DNA of 64,000 nucleotides from Arthrobacter psychrochitiniphilus. GTDB lineage: Bacteria; Actinomycetota; Actinomycetes; Actinomycetales; Micrococcaceae. Where the stretch lies: contig NZ_QHLZ01000002.1 in NCBI RefSeq assembly GCF_003185915.1, positions 62,001 to 126,000 on the forward strand, in the 5' to 3' direction. How positions within the stretch are numbered: the first letter of the stretch is position 1; each line of letters starts with the position of its first letter. This document shows, piece after piece, positions 43,635 to 51,061 of the stretch. The translations under genes were made by a program, and so were the position numbers. The notes beneath the pieces are model-generated. The model saw nothing but the letters and a program-made list of their open reading frames with translations. It searched no databases and had not been told where the DNA came from.

Positions 43635-44236
43635 TGAACTACCTAGGTGTATGGCCGTGTGAGGACGGCGCGAATGCTTCCTGTGGTTCTGCCCCTACAG
43701 AACCGAAAAGCCCTGTCTCCAGAGCCGACCCAAGGGCAAAGACTAGCTGCACGTACCCAACGCGTGGTGCGCTGGGATGGCTGCCAGGATTGTGAGCTAG
43801 GACTGCATTCGACAACCACGCGTAAACCGTCCGGTCGATCCGAGGCGGGCAGTTGCTGCGGCTGCAGAATTTACTGAGTGGGTGTTCACACTTGCCAGTG
43901 TCCTACGTAACAAAGGGAACTTGCAAGTAACATAGCCCCAAAGTGTCCACGATGTGAGATTGTGCTCTAATTTGTGATCAAGCCGATACTGTTGCTTTGC
44001 TCTCACTTTGTGACCATATGACGCTTTGGGTCAAAGAAAATAACATTATTGAGTGCTTTGAGATCAATAAGTTCGATCAATATGCTAATTCGTACAAATT
44101 TATTCAGCGCGTTCAAAAGCATGGCTAAGATGCCCTCGGCAAGTTGGCCGGTCCGCCCAGCTTTCTCCCAGATTTTCACGCTAGGTAAACAGATGTTTAC
44201 TTAGAGGACCCCGGGCGCTCACTGTTTACTTTTGCT
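43635..44236. other. Long intergenic region, partly AT-rich, no gene seen
   Basis: No convincing coding frame is present. On the minus strand it should hold the leader of the winged-helix gene, including a small hairpin GGTTCTG-CCCCTA-CAGAACC (about 43684-43703). Two GTAAC boxes lie 20 bases apart at 43907 and 43927. The stretch 44030-44110 is AT-rich compared with the window. It could hold a small RNA, but nothing I recognise. Confidence 0.5.
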
Positions 44237-44271
44237 GATTGCTGATTGCTGATTGCCGATTGCCGATTGCT
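44237..44271. repeat. Five tandem 7-bp repeats behind the MFS gene
   Basis: Five units GATTGCT or GATTGCC lie head to tail (44237, 44244, 44251, 44258, 44265), ending four bases before the stop codon of the MFS gene. It is a microsatellite-like array that could vary in length by replication slippage. Confidence 0.85.
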
Positions 44272-44275
44272 CTGG

Positions 44276-45550
44276 CTATCCCGCCGTGTGGCGCAGTCCC
44301 CGCACCATCCACGCAGGCCGCAAACTCTTGAATTGATCCCGCAGCCGCACACTATTGCGCCTGTTCATCAAGAACAGTGCGGCCAGGCCCGCCACGAACG
44401 CCACAACGGCCCCCATCCCCAGTGACCACCGGGCCCCAAACTCGGTGGCAATCCAACCAACAAGTGGTGCCCCAATGGGTGTCCCACCTTGAAGGACCAC
44501 CATGTACACGGCAAGCACCCGGCCCCGCATGGCAGAATCGGTGGTCAATTGCACGGTGGTGTTGCAAGCGTTCATGAATGTTAATGAGGCCAGCCCCACG
44601 AGGATTAGAGCCAGCGCGTACAGGACGTAGCTCGGCATCAGGGCAGCTATGCCCACTGTGACACCGAAGGCCAAAGCACCGCCAACTATGTACATCATGC
44701 GCATGTTCTTTCGCCGGGCCGCCAGTAAGGCCGCACCCAGCGTGCCAATCGCCATGACGGAGCCGAGCAACCCGTACTCCCCTGGTCCCAAGTGGAACAC
44801 GCTGGTGGCCATGAGTGCGTTGGTGATCTGGAAATTCATGCCAAAGGTGCCCACCAAAAATACTAGGACCATGATCATCAGAAGATCTGGCCGCTGCCGA
44901 ATATAGACCAGTCCTTCGCGGATCTGCCCCTTGGCTCGGGGCACATGTACCGCGGGGACAAGTTCTGCGGTACGCATCCGCCACAAGGAAAAGATGACGG
45001 CGGCAAAGCTGGCGGCATTGATAAGAAAGGCGGGGCCCGTGCCCACCAGGGCAATGACCAGACCGGCAACGCCGGGGCCTGCCAGCCGAGCTAAGTTGAA
45101 GGAGGCACTGTTCAGCGCAACTGCGTTGGGTATGTCGTCCTTTCCAACTACCTCAGAGACGAAGGCCTGACGTGACGGTGCGTCAAAGGCACTGGCCACA
45201 CCCAGAAGAAGTGCCAGTACATATACATGCCACAGTTGTACAGCCCCCGTAACAACCAACATTCCCAACAAAAACGCACAAAGTCCCATGGCTGTCTGTG
45301 TGATGAGCAGCAACTTGCGCTTGTTCACCCGGTCACCGAGCAGCCCGGCGTAGGGACCAAGGAAGACAATGGGCAGGAACTGTAGGCCCGTAGTGATGCC
45401 GGCAGCCGTTCCGGAATTGTGGGTCAAAACGGTCAGAACCAACCAGTCTTGGGCAACACGCTGCATCCACGTACCAATATTGGACACCAAAGCCCCTGTT
45501 ACCCAGAGCCTATAGTTATGCACTTTCAGGGCGCGGAACATGGAGTTCAT
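44276..45550 (-). CDS. MFS transporter, probable multidrug or siderophore exporter
   Basis: The 424-residue protein has about 12 hydrophobic segments, an N-terminal RALKVHNYRLWVTGALVSNIGTW entry, and the loop-2 motif GPYAGLLGDRVNKRKLL. It belongs with the EntS-like MFS_3 group of drug and siderophore exporters. The short C-terminal tail is basic. It is directly behind marR (TAGATG junction), with the ribosome site AGAGGTG inside marR, so the two form an operon in which the MarR protein would govern the pump. The natural substrate is unknown. Tandem heptamers follow its stop. Confidence 0.88.
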   Translation of the reverse strand: MNSMFRALKVHNYRLWVTGALVSNIGTWMQRVAQDWLVLTVLTHNSGTAAGITTGLQFLPIVFLGPYAGLLGDRVNKRKLLLITQTAMGLCAFLLGMLVVTGAVQLWHVYVLALLLGVASAFDAPSRQAFVSEVVGKDDIPNAVALNSASFNLARLAGPGVAGLVIALVGTGPAFLINAASFAAVIFSLWRMRTAELVPAVHVPRAKGQIREGLVYIRQRPDLLMIMVLVFLVGTFGMNFQITNALMATSVFHLGPGEYGLLGSVMAIGTLGAALLAARRKNMRMMYIVGGALAFGVTVGIAALMPSYVLYALALILVGLASLTFMNACNTTVQLTTDSAMRGRVLAVYMVVLQGGTPIGAPLVGWIATEFGARWSLGMGAVVAFVAGLAALFLMNRRNSVRLRDQFKSLRPAWMVRGLRHTAG

Positions 45551-46051
45551 CTAGGCTTTCACCTCTTGCATGCCCATCTCTGGTGCGCTCATCGCTTGCA
45601 GGATCATTGAGGCCTCATGGAGCGTGGCCTGCTGTGCGGGAGTAAGCGCCGCTAGCCGCTGCGCCAGCCACGCAGTCCGCATGGACCGTGCCTGCAGCAG
45701 GGCCGCACTTCCAAGGCTGGTGATACTAATACGTACCTGACGTTTGTCCAGCGGGTTTTCCCCACGGCTCACAAAACCGGCCACCACCAGATCGTTGACG
45801 ATCCTTGTCATGGACGGGGCCGCAATCTGTTCCCGGGCGGCCAGTTCTCCCACAGTGCGGGGCGCACCCATGAGTCCGGCAAGTACCGAATAGCGCCCGG
45901 GGCTAAGTTCCCCGGTGGCTGCCTCAGCCCGGATCCGCCTCGAAGTACGCATTACTGCCACGCGCAGTTCCGCGGCTAAGGGGCCAGTATCAGGGGTGTG
46001 GTCCAAAATGGTGCCGTCAGGGGCGGTATTGTGCTGGGAAGTCTTAGCCAT
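45551..46051 (-). CDS. MarR-family transcriptional regulator
   Basis: The 166-residue protein has the MarR winged helix: LSPGRYSVLAGLMGAPRTVG, LAAREQIAAPSMTRIVNDLV as recognition region, and the wing FVSRGENPLDKRQVRISITSLG. Flanking helices (30-50 and 120-165) give dimerisation. It probably represses itself and the MFS exporter that follows, and is released by a small-molecule ligand. The palindrome GAAACTAGTTTC lies 38 bases upstream of its start, with another perfect one further up. The ligand cannot be deduced. Confidence 0.9.
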   Translation of the reverse strand: MAKTSQHNTAPDGTILDHTPDTGPLAAELRVAVMRTSRRIRAEAATGELSPGRYSVLAGLMGAPRTVGELAAREQIAAPSMTRIVNDLVVAGFVSRGENPLDKRQVRISITSLGSAALLQARSMRTAWLAQRLAALTPAQQATLHEASMILQAMSAPEMGMQEVKA

Positions 46052-46088
46052 CAGTGCTCATCTACCTCATTGCAAATCTGCCTAGTTA

Positions 46089-46141
46089 GAAACTAGTTTC
46101 ATATATCCTCCTTGCAACTCTAGATCCTTAGCATTGCTAAG
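46089..46141 (-). promoter_or_regulatory. Palindromes in the marR promoter
   Basis: GAAACTAGTTTC (46089-46100) is a perfect 12-bp palindrome beside a TATATG -10-like box on the minus strand. CTTAGCA-T-TGCTAAG (46127-46141) is a perfect 7-1-7 inverted repeat. The first is a good candidate for MarR autoregulation; the second may be another operator. Confidence 0.5.
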
Positions 46142-46262
46142 TAAATATTACGTGGCTCACCCGCTACAAAGGTCGTTACCATAATGTGACATAGGGTTCC
46201 GGTTCGGTTACGCTGGCAGAAGTGCCCGCTGAGCCACCATCGGCTCTTGGCATCAATGGACG

Positions 46263-46464
46263 GATCGCCGAGCTCTGCCCCCGCCCATTTCCCAACTTCT
46301 CCATGGCAGAGACGGGGGACCCATTATTTGCGGGCCTTCCTCACTTGGAAGCCCTTGGGGTTAAGCCAGTGCAATAACAGCCGATTGTGAGCAGTGAAAG
46401 CTGCCACGGACCATTGCACGGCCGGATTCTCTAGTCCGTTCCCGACAGCTCACCTCGCAGGCGT
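46263..46464 (+). ncRNA. Cyclic di-AMP riboswitch (ydaO-yuaA class)
   Basis: Conserved blocks of the class appear in order: GATCGCC at the 5' end, a GC stem leading to CGGGGGACCCA (46313-46323), a hairpin, TTGGGGTTAAGCC (46355-46367), a long variable arm, then CCGTTCCCGACAGCTCACC and GCAGGCG up to 46463. The element ends just before the GAGAGG ribosome site of a secreted lytic-transglycosylase-like gene, the typical actinobacterial target. High c-di-AMP would be expected to lower expression. The upstream stretch 46142-46262 holds GTTAC boxes at about 46172 and 46208 and a weak promoter. Confidence 0.85.
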
Positions 46465-46478
46465 AGAGAGGCTCCTCC

Positions 46479-47180
46479 ATGTCTTCAACCCCCCAGCGCG
46501 GCCGTCGCCGCGCCGAGCCTGCCAGCCGCCGCCCCTCTGTCCTGCGCACCTCGGCCTTCGCCACTGCCACCAAGTGCGTGGCAGCCGCATCGCTCGTAGG
46601 TGTTCTTGTTGCGGCAGGCTCGGTGGCCTCGCATTCATCTAGTGATGATGCCGCGGCGAGCTCCATTGGCAGCTTGGCGTCAACCGTAGATCAGGGCGCC
46701 CCTGCCATCTCCGCTCCTACCGACGCAGCTATCAGCTTCTCCGGAATCACTGTCAGCTCAAAGCCCTCCCCCACGTCCGGCCCTACCGCCGCCGCTGTCA
46801 AAGCCGAAGCGGAAGCGGTCAAGCCGGTGGCGAAAGAGACACCCGCCCCGCCAGCTCGTGCCGGCGCCGTGGATGACCCCGCTGCAGCTCGGGCCTTCGC
46901 CTCATCCCAGCTGGCATCCTTCGGCTGGGGAGCAGATCAGATGAGCTGCCTGAGCCAGTTGTGGCAGCGCGAGTCCGAATGGCTCACCTCCGCCGAAAAC
47001 GCCTCCAGCGGTGCCTTTGGGATCGCGCAGTCGCTGCCTGCCAACAAGATGGACAGCGCAGGAAGTGATTGGGCCACAAATTATGAAACTCAGATTCGCT
47101 GGGGAATGGGCTACATCCAGGGCCGGTACGGTTCACCCTGCGGCGCTTGGGGCCACTCCGAATCCGTGGGCTGGTACTAA
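46479..47180 (+). CDS. Secreted lytic-transglycosylase-like cell-wall protein
   Basis: The 233-residue exported protein has a long basic N-region (RGRRRAEPASRRPS) and a hydrophobic signal helix at about 33-52. A Pro/Ala/Ser-rich linker (55-130) follows. The C-terminal domain of about 100 residues has LSQLWQRESEW with the catalytic-type Glu165, GAFGIAQSLPANKM, TQIRWGMGYIQGRYGSPCGAW and a WY end. It resembles the soluble transglycosylase/resuscitation-type fold that cleaves peptidoglycan. It lies directly under a c-di-AMP riboswitch, as do several actinobacterial wall hydrolases, so its synthesis should follow osmotic or wall signals. Two Cys (in SCLS and SPCG) may form a disulfide. Confidence 0.88.
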   Translation: MSSTPQRGRRRAEPASRRPSVLRTSAFATATKCVAAASLVGVLVAAGSVASHSSSDDAAASSIGSLASTVDQGAPAISAPTDAAISFSGITVSSKPSPTSGPTAAAVKAEAEAVKPVAKETPAPPARAGAVDDPAAARAFASSQLASFGWGADQMSCLSQLWQRESEWLTSAENASSGAFGIAQSLPANKMDSAGSDWATNYETQIRWGMGYIQGRYGSPCGAWGHSESVGWY

Positions 47181-47938
47181 TCCTGCACACGCTGGAGATT
47201 CCTGGCGGCACCATCACCTTACGTAATGCCCGCTCCGGGACACGCCGCGAGGTGGCCCTGGCGCCCTTCACTCTGGGCCGCACGCAGATCACCCAAGCCC
47301 AGTGGCACAAGGTGATGGAGCATAGCGGGACCCCGCCAACCGCCGTCGGGCTTCCACAGCATGGGCTCACCTGGTTTCAGGCCGTGGACTTTTGCAATGC
47401 AGCCTCGGTGCAAGACGGCTTCACCCCGGCCTATGAAATCTGCGGGCGCAGCGTCGAGTGGGACGTGGCAGCACAAGGATACCGCCTGCCCACCGAGGCC
47501 GAATGGGAGTGGGCCGCGCGTGGCGGGACGCTCTCCGCGGTGTACGGCGAGTTGGCCCAGATTGCGTGGACTGCCCTGGACGCGGTTGACGGGCCGCAAC
47601 CAGTCGCCGGCAAAAAACCCAATAACTACGGCCTGTTTGACATGATCGGCAACGCTTGGGAGTGGTGCTGGGACTACGCGGACACGGCCCGCTACGGCGA
47701 GTACAGGAGCCTGCGCGGCGCCGGTTGGGATGATCCGCCGTGGAGTCCCCGGGCCTCGGTCCGCCGGGGCAGCGCCCCGGATGCGGTCCTTGAGGATGTG
47801 GGATTCCGGGTAGCGCGCGGGCCCGTGGGCGCACTGGGCTCATGTCTAGCGCAGGGCTGGTCCGCAGCCGCAGACAAAGAACGTGCGGCCATCACTGGCC
47901 CGCGCCCTGTGGGCTGGACACCGCTAAAATCCCTCTAG
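47147..47938 (+). CDS. SUMF1/FGE-fold protein without the catalytic cysteines
   Basis: The frame gives up to 263 residues. The FGE-sulfatase fold is clear: LEIPGGTITL, LGRTQITQAQWHKVM, GLTWFQAVDFCNAAS, YRLPTEAEWEWAARGG, NNYGLFDMIGNAWEWCWD, SLRGAGWDD and VGFRVARGP. In real formylglycine-generating enzymes two Cys lie in the stretch before the C-terminal GFR; here it reads RASVRRGSAPDAV with none, so it is probably not a sulfatase activator. Its role is unknown. No good ATG exists. TTG at 47147 would overlap the upstream gene by 34 bases; a later non-ATG start around 47180-47195 is possible. Translational coupling to the wall hydrolase seems likely. Confidence 0.75.
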   Translation: MGPLRIRGLVLILHTLEIPGGTITLRNARSGTRREVALAPFTLGRTQITQAQWHKVMEHSGTPPTAVGLPQHGLTWFQAVDFCNAASVQDGFTPAYEICGRSVEWDVAAQGYRLPTEAEWEWAARGGTLSAVYGELAQIAWTALDAVDGPQPVAGKKPNNYGLFDMIGNAWEWCWDYADTARYGEYRSLRGAGWDDPPWSPRASVRRGSAPDAVLEDVGFRVARGPVGALGSCLAQGWSAAADKERAAITGPRPVGWTPLKSL

Positions 47939-47993
47939 TGTCCCTCCAGCCCGTCCTCTCACACAGCCGTGAGCCGCATGCTAACGGTGAGAG

Positions 47994-48632
47994 TTAGTCC
48001 ACCACGCCGTAGAGGCGGTCGCCGGCGTCGCCCAAGCCCGGCACAATGTAGGAGTTCTCATCGAGACCCTCATCAATGGATGCAAGCACAACGTGGACGT
48101 TGTCACGCCCGCCATGAGCGGCTTCCAGCTTCGCCAGACCTTCCGGCGCTGCGAGCAGGCAGATGCAGGTGATGTCCGCGGCGCCGCGGTCAAAGAGGAA
48201 CTTGAACGCCTCAATCAAGGTGCCGCCGGTGGCCAGCATGGGATCCAGCACGTACACCTGACGGCCGGTCAGGTCCTCGGGCAGGCGTTCTGCGTAGGTA
48301 ATGGCCTCGAGGGTTTCCTCATTGCGTGCCATGCCCAGGAAGCCTACTTCGGCGGTGGGCAGCAGGCGGGTCATGCCTTCGAGCATCCCCAGCCCGGCGC
48401 GCAAAATCGGGACAACCAGTGGTGTGGGCTTGACCAGTCCAGTGCCCACGGCGGAGGTCACCGGTGTCTCAATATTGACCGGCTCCACCCGCACTCCGCG
48501 GGTCGCCTCGTAAGCCAACAAAGTCACCAATTCCTCGGTGAGCTGGCGGAAAACAGGTGACGGTGTGGTCTTGTCCCGCAGGACCGTCAACTTGTGGGCA
48601 ATAAGCGGATGGTCCGCAACGAATACGCGCAT
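47994..48632 (-). CDS. upp: Uracil phosphoribosyltransferase
   Basis: The 212-residue protein has the UPRT motifs: [43 protein letters not shown], the PRPP-binding [26 protein letters not shown] and the uracil-binding [11 protein letters not shown] at the end. It makes UMP from uracil and PRPP (pyrimidine salvage). It begins with ATG 48632 and is divergent from tadA, with 22 bases between starts, so the two promoters overlap. It is convergent with the SUMF1-fold gene. Confidence 0.96.
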   Translation of the reverse strand: MRVFVADHPLIAHKLTVLRDKTTPSPVFRQLTEELVTLLAYEATRGVRVEPVNIETPVTSAVGTGLVKPTPLVVPILRAGLGMLEGMTRLLPTAEVGFLGMARNEETLEAITYAERLPEDLTGRQVYVLDPMLATGGTLIEAFKFLFDRGAADITCICLLAAPEGLAKLEAAHGGRDNVHVVLASIDEGLDENSYIVPGLGDAGDRLYGVVD

Positions 48633-48654
48633 GAATAAAAGCTACCATTGAGCC

Positions 48655-49149
48655 GTGCCCAACACCTCTGATTTCTACCCAATAGAGACAACCACCACGG
48701 CTTTGCACGATGGTTGGATGAGTCTTGCCCTTGACCAGGCACAGTTGGCTCTCACCACGGCGGATGTGCCCATTGGCGCCGTAGTGCTTGGACCGGACGG
48801 GGAAATCCTTGGGGTGGGCCGCAATGAGCGTGAAGCCCATGGCGATCCCACGGCGCATGCGGAGGTAGTGGCGATCCGGGCGGCCGCCGCAAAGTTGGGT
48901 GAGTGGCGCCTGTCCGGCTGCACCCTGGTAGTCACATTGGAGCCCTGCACCATGTGCGCCGGCGCCATAGTTCTGGCCCGGATTCCACGCGTGGTTTTTG
49001 GCGCCTGGGATGAAAAGGCGGGTGCTGCTGGGTCGGTCTTTGATGTGCTGCGTGAGCGCCGGCTCAACCACTGGGTGGAGGTGTTCCCCGGTGTGCGCGA
49101 GGACGAATGCGCGGCACTGTTAAGGGATTTCTTTAGTATCCACCGCTAG
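48655..49149 (+). CDS. tadA: tRNA adenosine deaminase
   Basis: The 164-residue deaminase has the zinc and catalytic motif HAEVVAIRAA (His68, Glu70), PCTMCAGAI (Cys98, Cys101) and the family region PRVVFGAWDEKAGAAGSVFD. It converts A34 to inosine in tRNA-Arg(ACG), whose gene is at 29078 in this window, allowing CGN decoding. The start is GTG 48655: TACCAT at 48643-48648 is exactly six bases upstream and no ribosome site is present, so the transcript is probably leaderless. The short N-terminal extension before GWMSLALDQA supports this start. Confidence 0.94.
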   Translation: MPNTSDFYPIETTTTALHDGWMSLALDQAQLALTTADVPIGAVVLGPDGEILGVGRNEREAHGDPTAHAEVVAIRAAAAKLGEWRLSGCTLVVTLEPCTMCAGAIVLARIPRVVFGAWDEKAGAAGSVFDVLRERRLNHWVEVFPGVREDECAALLRDFFSIHR

Positions 49150-49199
49150 TAGCCTGCGGCCTCAGTAGCAACCCCCAGAAAATGGTTCAGTGGCTGCTC

Positions 49200-49661
49200 T
49201 TAGGGCTCGATGGTAAGCGTCTGCGAGGGTAGCACACAGGAAGCCCTGTGGATTTCTGCTGCGCCATGGCCCACCCTATTGTTCCGCCCCGTGTCATCGC
49301 ACCAGTCCAGGTTATAAGGGAAGGCAGCCACAGATCCTGTGCCGGGGACGGCAGATTCGGGGAGGGTCACGGCGGTACTGAACCCGCCGGCGTCGTTCAT
49401 GGGAGCCAGGGTGTCCACAATCTTTACACCGGAGCCATCCATGACTTCGAGCTGGATTTGCGCGGTGTCACCATAGCGAGGGTTGCATGTGGCATCATCG
49501 GCACTGATGGTGAAAGACTCTCCGGGGCGGGCAGCATCGGCGCTGAGCGAGAACGAGGGCGGCATGCAGCCGTCGCCCCCAAAGGTTCCGACCGGCTGGC
49601 CGCAGCCCGTTCCTGACAGGAGCAGCACTGCCGCCACAATTCCTGCTGCTTTTCGCATCAC
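49200..49661 (-). CDS. Small secreted lipoprotein of unknown function
   Basis: The 153-residue protein has a type II signal peptide (RKAAGIVAAVLLLSGTGC) with the lipobox Cys at about 20. The mature part is beta-rich and carries four more Cys (in DGCMPP, ATCNPR, DWCDD, ASCVLP) that could form two disulfides. The fold looks like a small Ig-like or carboxypeptidase-regulatory domain (ARPGESFTISADDATC, AGGFSTAVTLPE), but I cannot name a family. It is anchored on the outer face of the membrane. It is downstream of the AlkZ-like gene (7-base gap) and may be cotranscribed. Confidence 0.75.
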   Translation of the reverse strand: MMRKAAGIVAAVLLLSGTGCGQPVGTFGGDGCMPPSFSLSADAARPGESFTISADDATCNPRYGDTAQIQLEVMDGSGVKIVDTLAPMNDAGGFSTAVTLPESAVPGTGSVAAFPYNLDWCDDTGRNNRVGHGAAEIHRASCVLPSQTLTIEP

Positions 49662-49668
49662 GGCCGCC

Positions 49669-50841
49669 TTACCGTTGCCCGGCCGCCGCGTTGAGTGCGT
49701 CGATGCGTTTTTGCCGGCTCGCGGGCGAGTCCAGGCTGAAGGAGCGGAAATCTCCCAGGTCTTCGCGGATGAATTCCTCCACCTCGGCTATGCGTTGGCT
49801 CACGGGGGCGCTCGGTGGTTCGAAGAGCCAGTGGGCAATTCTCTGCCCGCCTGGATCGTACTGCCACAGCCCTATGATCCGCCCGCGGTCCACGATGGGG
49901 TGATCCGGCAGATCGGCCTGCAGGGCAACTTTTGTGTTCAGGAGCGCACGGTCCCCGTCATCACCGGCAAAGTGCTCCACTGCGTTCCGGCGCAGCAGGA
50001 AGAGGGAATCAGAGCCAGCCAGCAACTGGATTTGCTCCTCTGGCGGGAGGGTGAAATCTTCGGCTGCCTGAACATCCCGTGGCAGCATCCACAGCCCTTC
50101 AGGTTCTACTGCGTCCACAGCTTCCAGCGCCGCCTTTGTTTGCGCCACGGTGAAGGCTGTGAACCACTGGGTTTGCTTCAGCGTTGCCCCGCCGGTCCAC
50201 CCCAAGTACTTCTCCATGAGCATGGCGCGCGCATCCTCTCCCGATTCATGGACAGGGCTCAGATCCCATGCAGTGTAGGCGTAGCGCTGCTGATCGAGCC
50301 TGCCGTTGACGGGTACGCGGCGAATGCGGCCATCAGCTTGCAGCAGCCCGAGCACTGTGGGCAGCGTGGTCGCTACACCCTTCTTCTTACCGGCATCGCC
50401 GAGGCTGCGCACCGCCTCACCCAACTGTTCCTTGAGCTGTTTCGGATCAAGCGGGCCGTTGGCGTCTCTGAGTATTTCCAGGGTCTGCGCCTCCAGCGCG
50501 GCCACTTCTCCACGTTCGACGCCGAGCTTGTCCAACACTTTCACCGTTGCCTCAGCGGCGCCCCGGCCAAGCGACAACGCCCACGGAAAATCGTCCTCGC
50601 CCAGCACATAGGTGCAGCCGCGCGCCGTCGGAAGTTCATGGATGCGCAGGGCCGCAACGTCGGCATCAGCTTGTTCCCGGCGAATGCCAGCACGGGCGTA
50701 CAAGGTCAGGTAAGGGTTGGCGCCGCCCACGGAGCGGGCCCAGCCCGCCAGGCTCAACACCGTGGCGGCGTCGCTGCCGGCCAGTGACCCGTCAAGGCCT
50801 TGTTTGTGCCAGCTCCAAGCACGTCGCGTTGCGCTGTCCAT
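49669..50841 (-). CDS. Winged-helix DNA-binding protein, AlkZ-like family
   Basis: The 390-residue protein belongs to the HTH_42/AlkZ-like group: an N-terminal WSWHKQGLDG segment, tandem helical winged-helix regions (about 60-230; LPTARGCTYVLGEDDFPWA, LLQADGRIRRVPVNGRLD), and a C-terminal domain ending with HPIVDRGRIIGLWQYDPGG and LFEPPSAPVSQRI. Some members are DNA glycosylases that remove bulky or crosslinking lesions, marked by a catalytic QxQ-type motif; I do not see a clear one here, so activity is uncertain. ATG 50841 is the likely start; the longer open frame crosses the tRNA-Ser gene and is not coding. Confidence 0.8.
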   Translation of the reverse strand: MDSATRRAWSWHKQGLDGSLAGSDAATVLSLAGWARSVGGANPYLTLYARAGIRREQADADVAALRIHELPTARGCTYVLGEDDFPWALSLGRGAAEATVKVLDKLGVERGEVAALEAQTLEILRDANGPLDPKQLKEQLGEAVRSLGDAGKKKGVATTLPTVLGLLQADGRIRRVPVNGRLDQQRYAYTAWDLSPVHESGEDARAMLMEKYLGWTGGATLKQTQWFTAFTVAQTKAALEAVDAVEPEGLWMLPRDVQAAEDFTLPPEEQIQLLAGSDSLFLLRRNAVEHFAGDDGDRALLNTKVALQADLPDHPIVDRGRIIGLWQYDPGGQRIAHWLFEPPSAPVSQRIAEVEEFIREDLGDFRSFSLDSPASRQKRIDALNAAAGQR

Positions 50842-50909
50842 GGCACCATTGTGCACCCTGGGCCCATGATTTTTGTTGTAGCGCTTTGACCCGGTAAGGT
50901 TGAGCCGTT

Positions 50910-50999
50910 GGTGACGTGTCCGAGCGGCCGAAGGTGCAACACTCGAAATGTTGTTTAGGTGAGAGCCTAACGTGGGTTCAAATCCCACCGTCACCGCCA
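50910..50999 (+). tRNA. tRNA-Ser(CGA)
   Basis: Acceptor arms GGTGACG/CGTCACC pair. The anticodon stem CAACA/TGTTG encloses CGA at 50944-50946. A long variable arm (TTTAGGTGAGAGCCTAA) and GGGTTCAAATCCC follow. Discriminator G and encoded CCA end at 50999. It reads serine UCG. Confidence 0.96.
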
Positions 51000-51002
51000 A
51001 TG

Positions 51003-51028
51003 AAAACCCCCGGGAAACCGGGGGTTTT
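51003..51028 (+). terminator. Terminator after tRNA-Ser(CGA)
   Basis: AAAACCCCCGG and CCGGGGGTTTT form a perfect 11-bp stem with a GAAA loop, followed by CGTCATTTTT. Confidence 0.9.
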
Positions 51029-51061
51029 CGTCATTTTTAGGGATTATCAGGTGCGTTTTCG

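Noticed and set aside
43907..43931. GlnR or MtrA binding site from paired GTAAC boxes
   Set aside because: The spacing (20 bases) does not fit the known GlnR a/b-site pattern well, and MtrA sites are too loosely defined to claim.
44237..44271. Possible CRISPR-like array
   Set aside because: Units are 7 bases with no spacers; it is a simple tandem repeat.
46361..46666. 101-codon minus-strand open frame over the riboswitch
   Set aside because: The plus strand has conserved c-di-AMP riboswitch blocks and the start of a signal-peptide gene; the minus frame has no supporting signal.
47147..47938. Active formylglycine-generating enzyme
   Set aside because: The catalytic cysteines are not present and no sulfatase gene is nearby, so only the fold is claimed.
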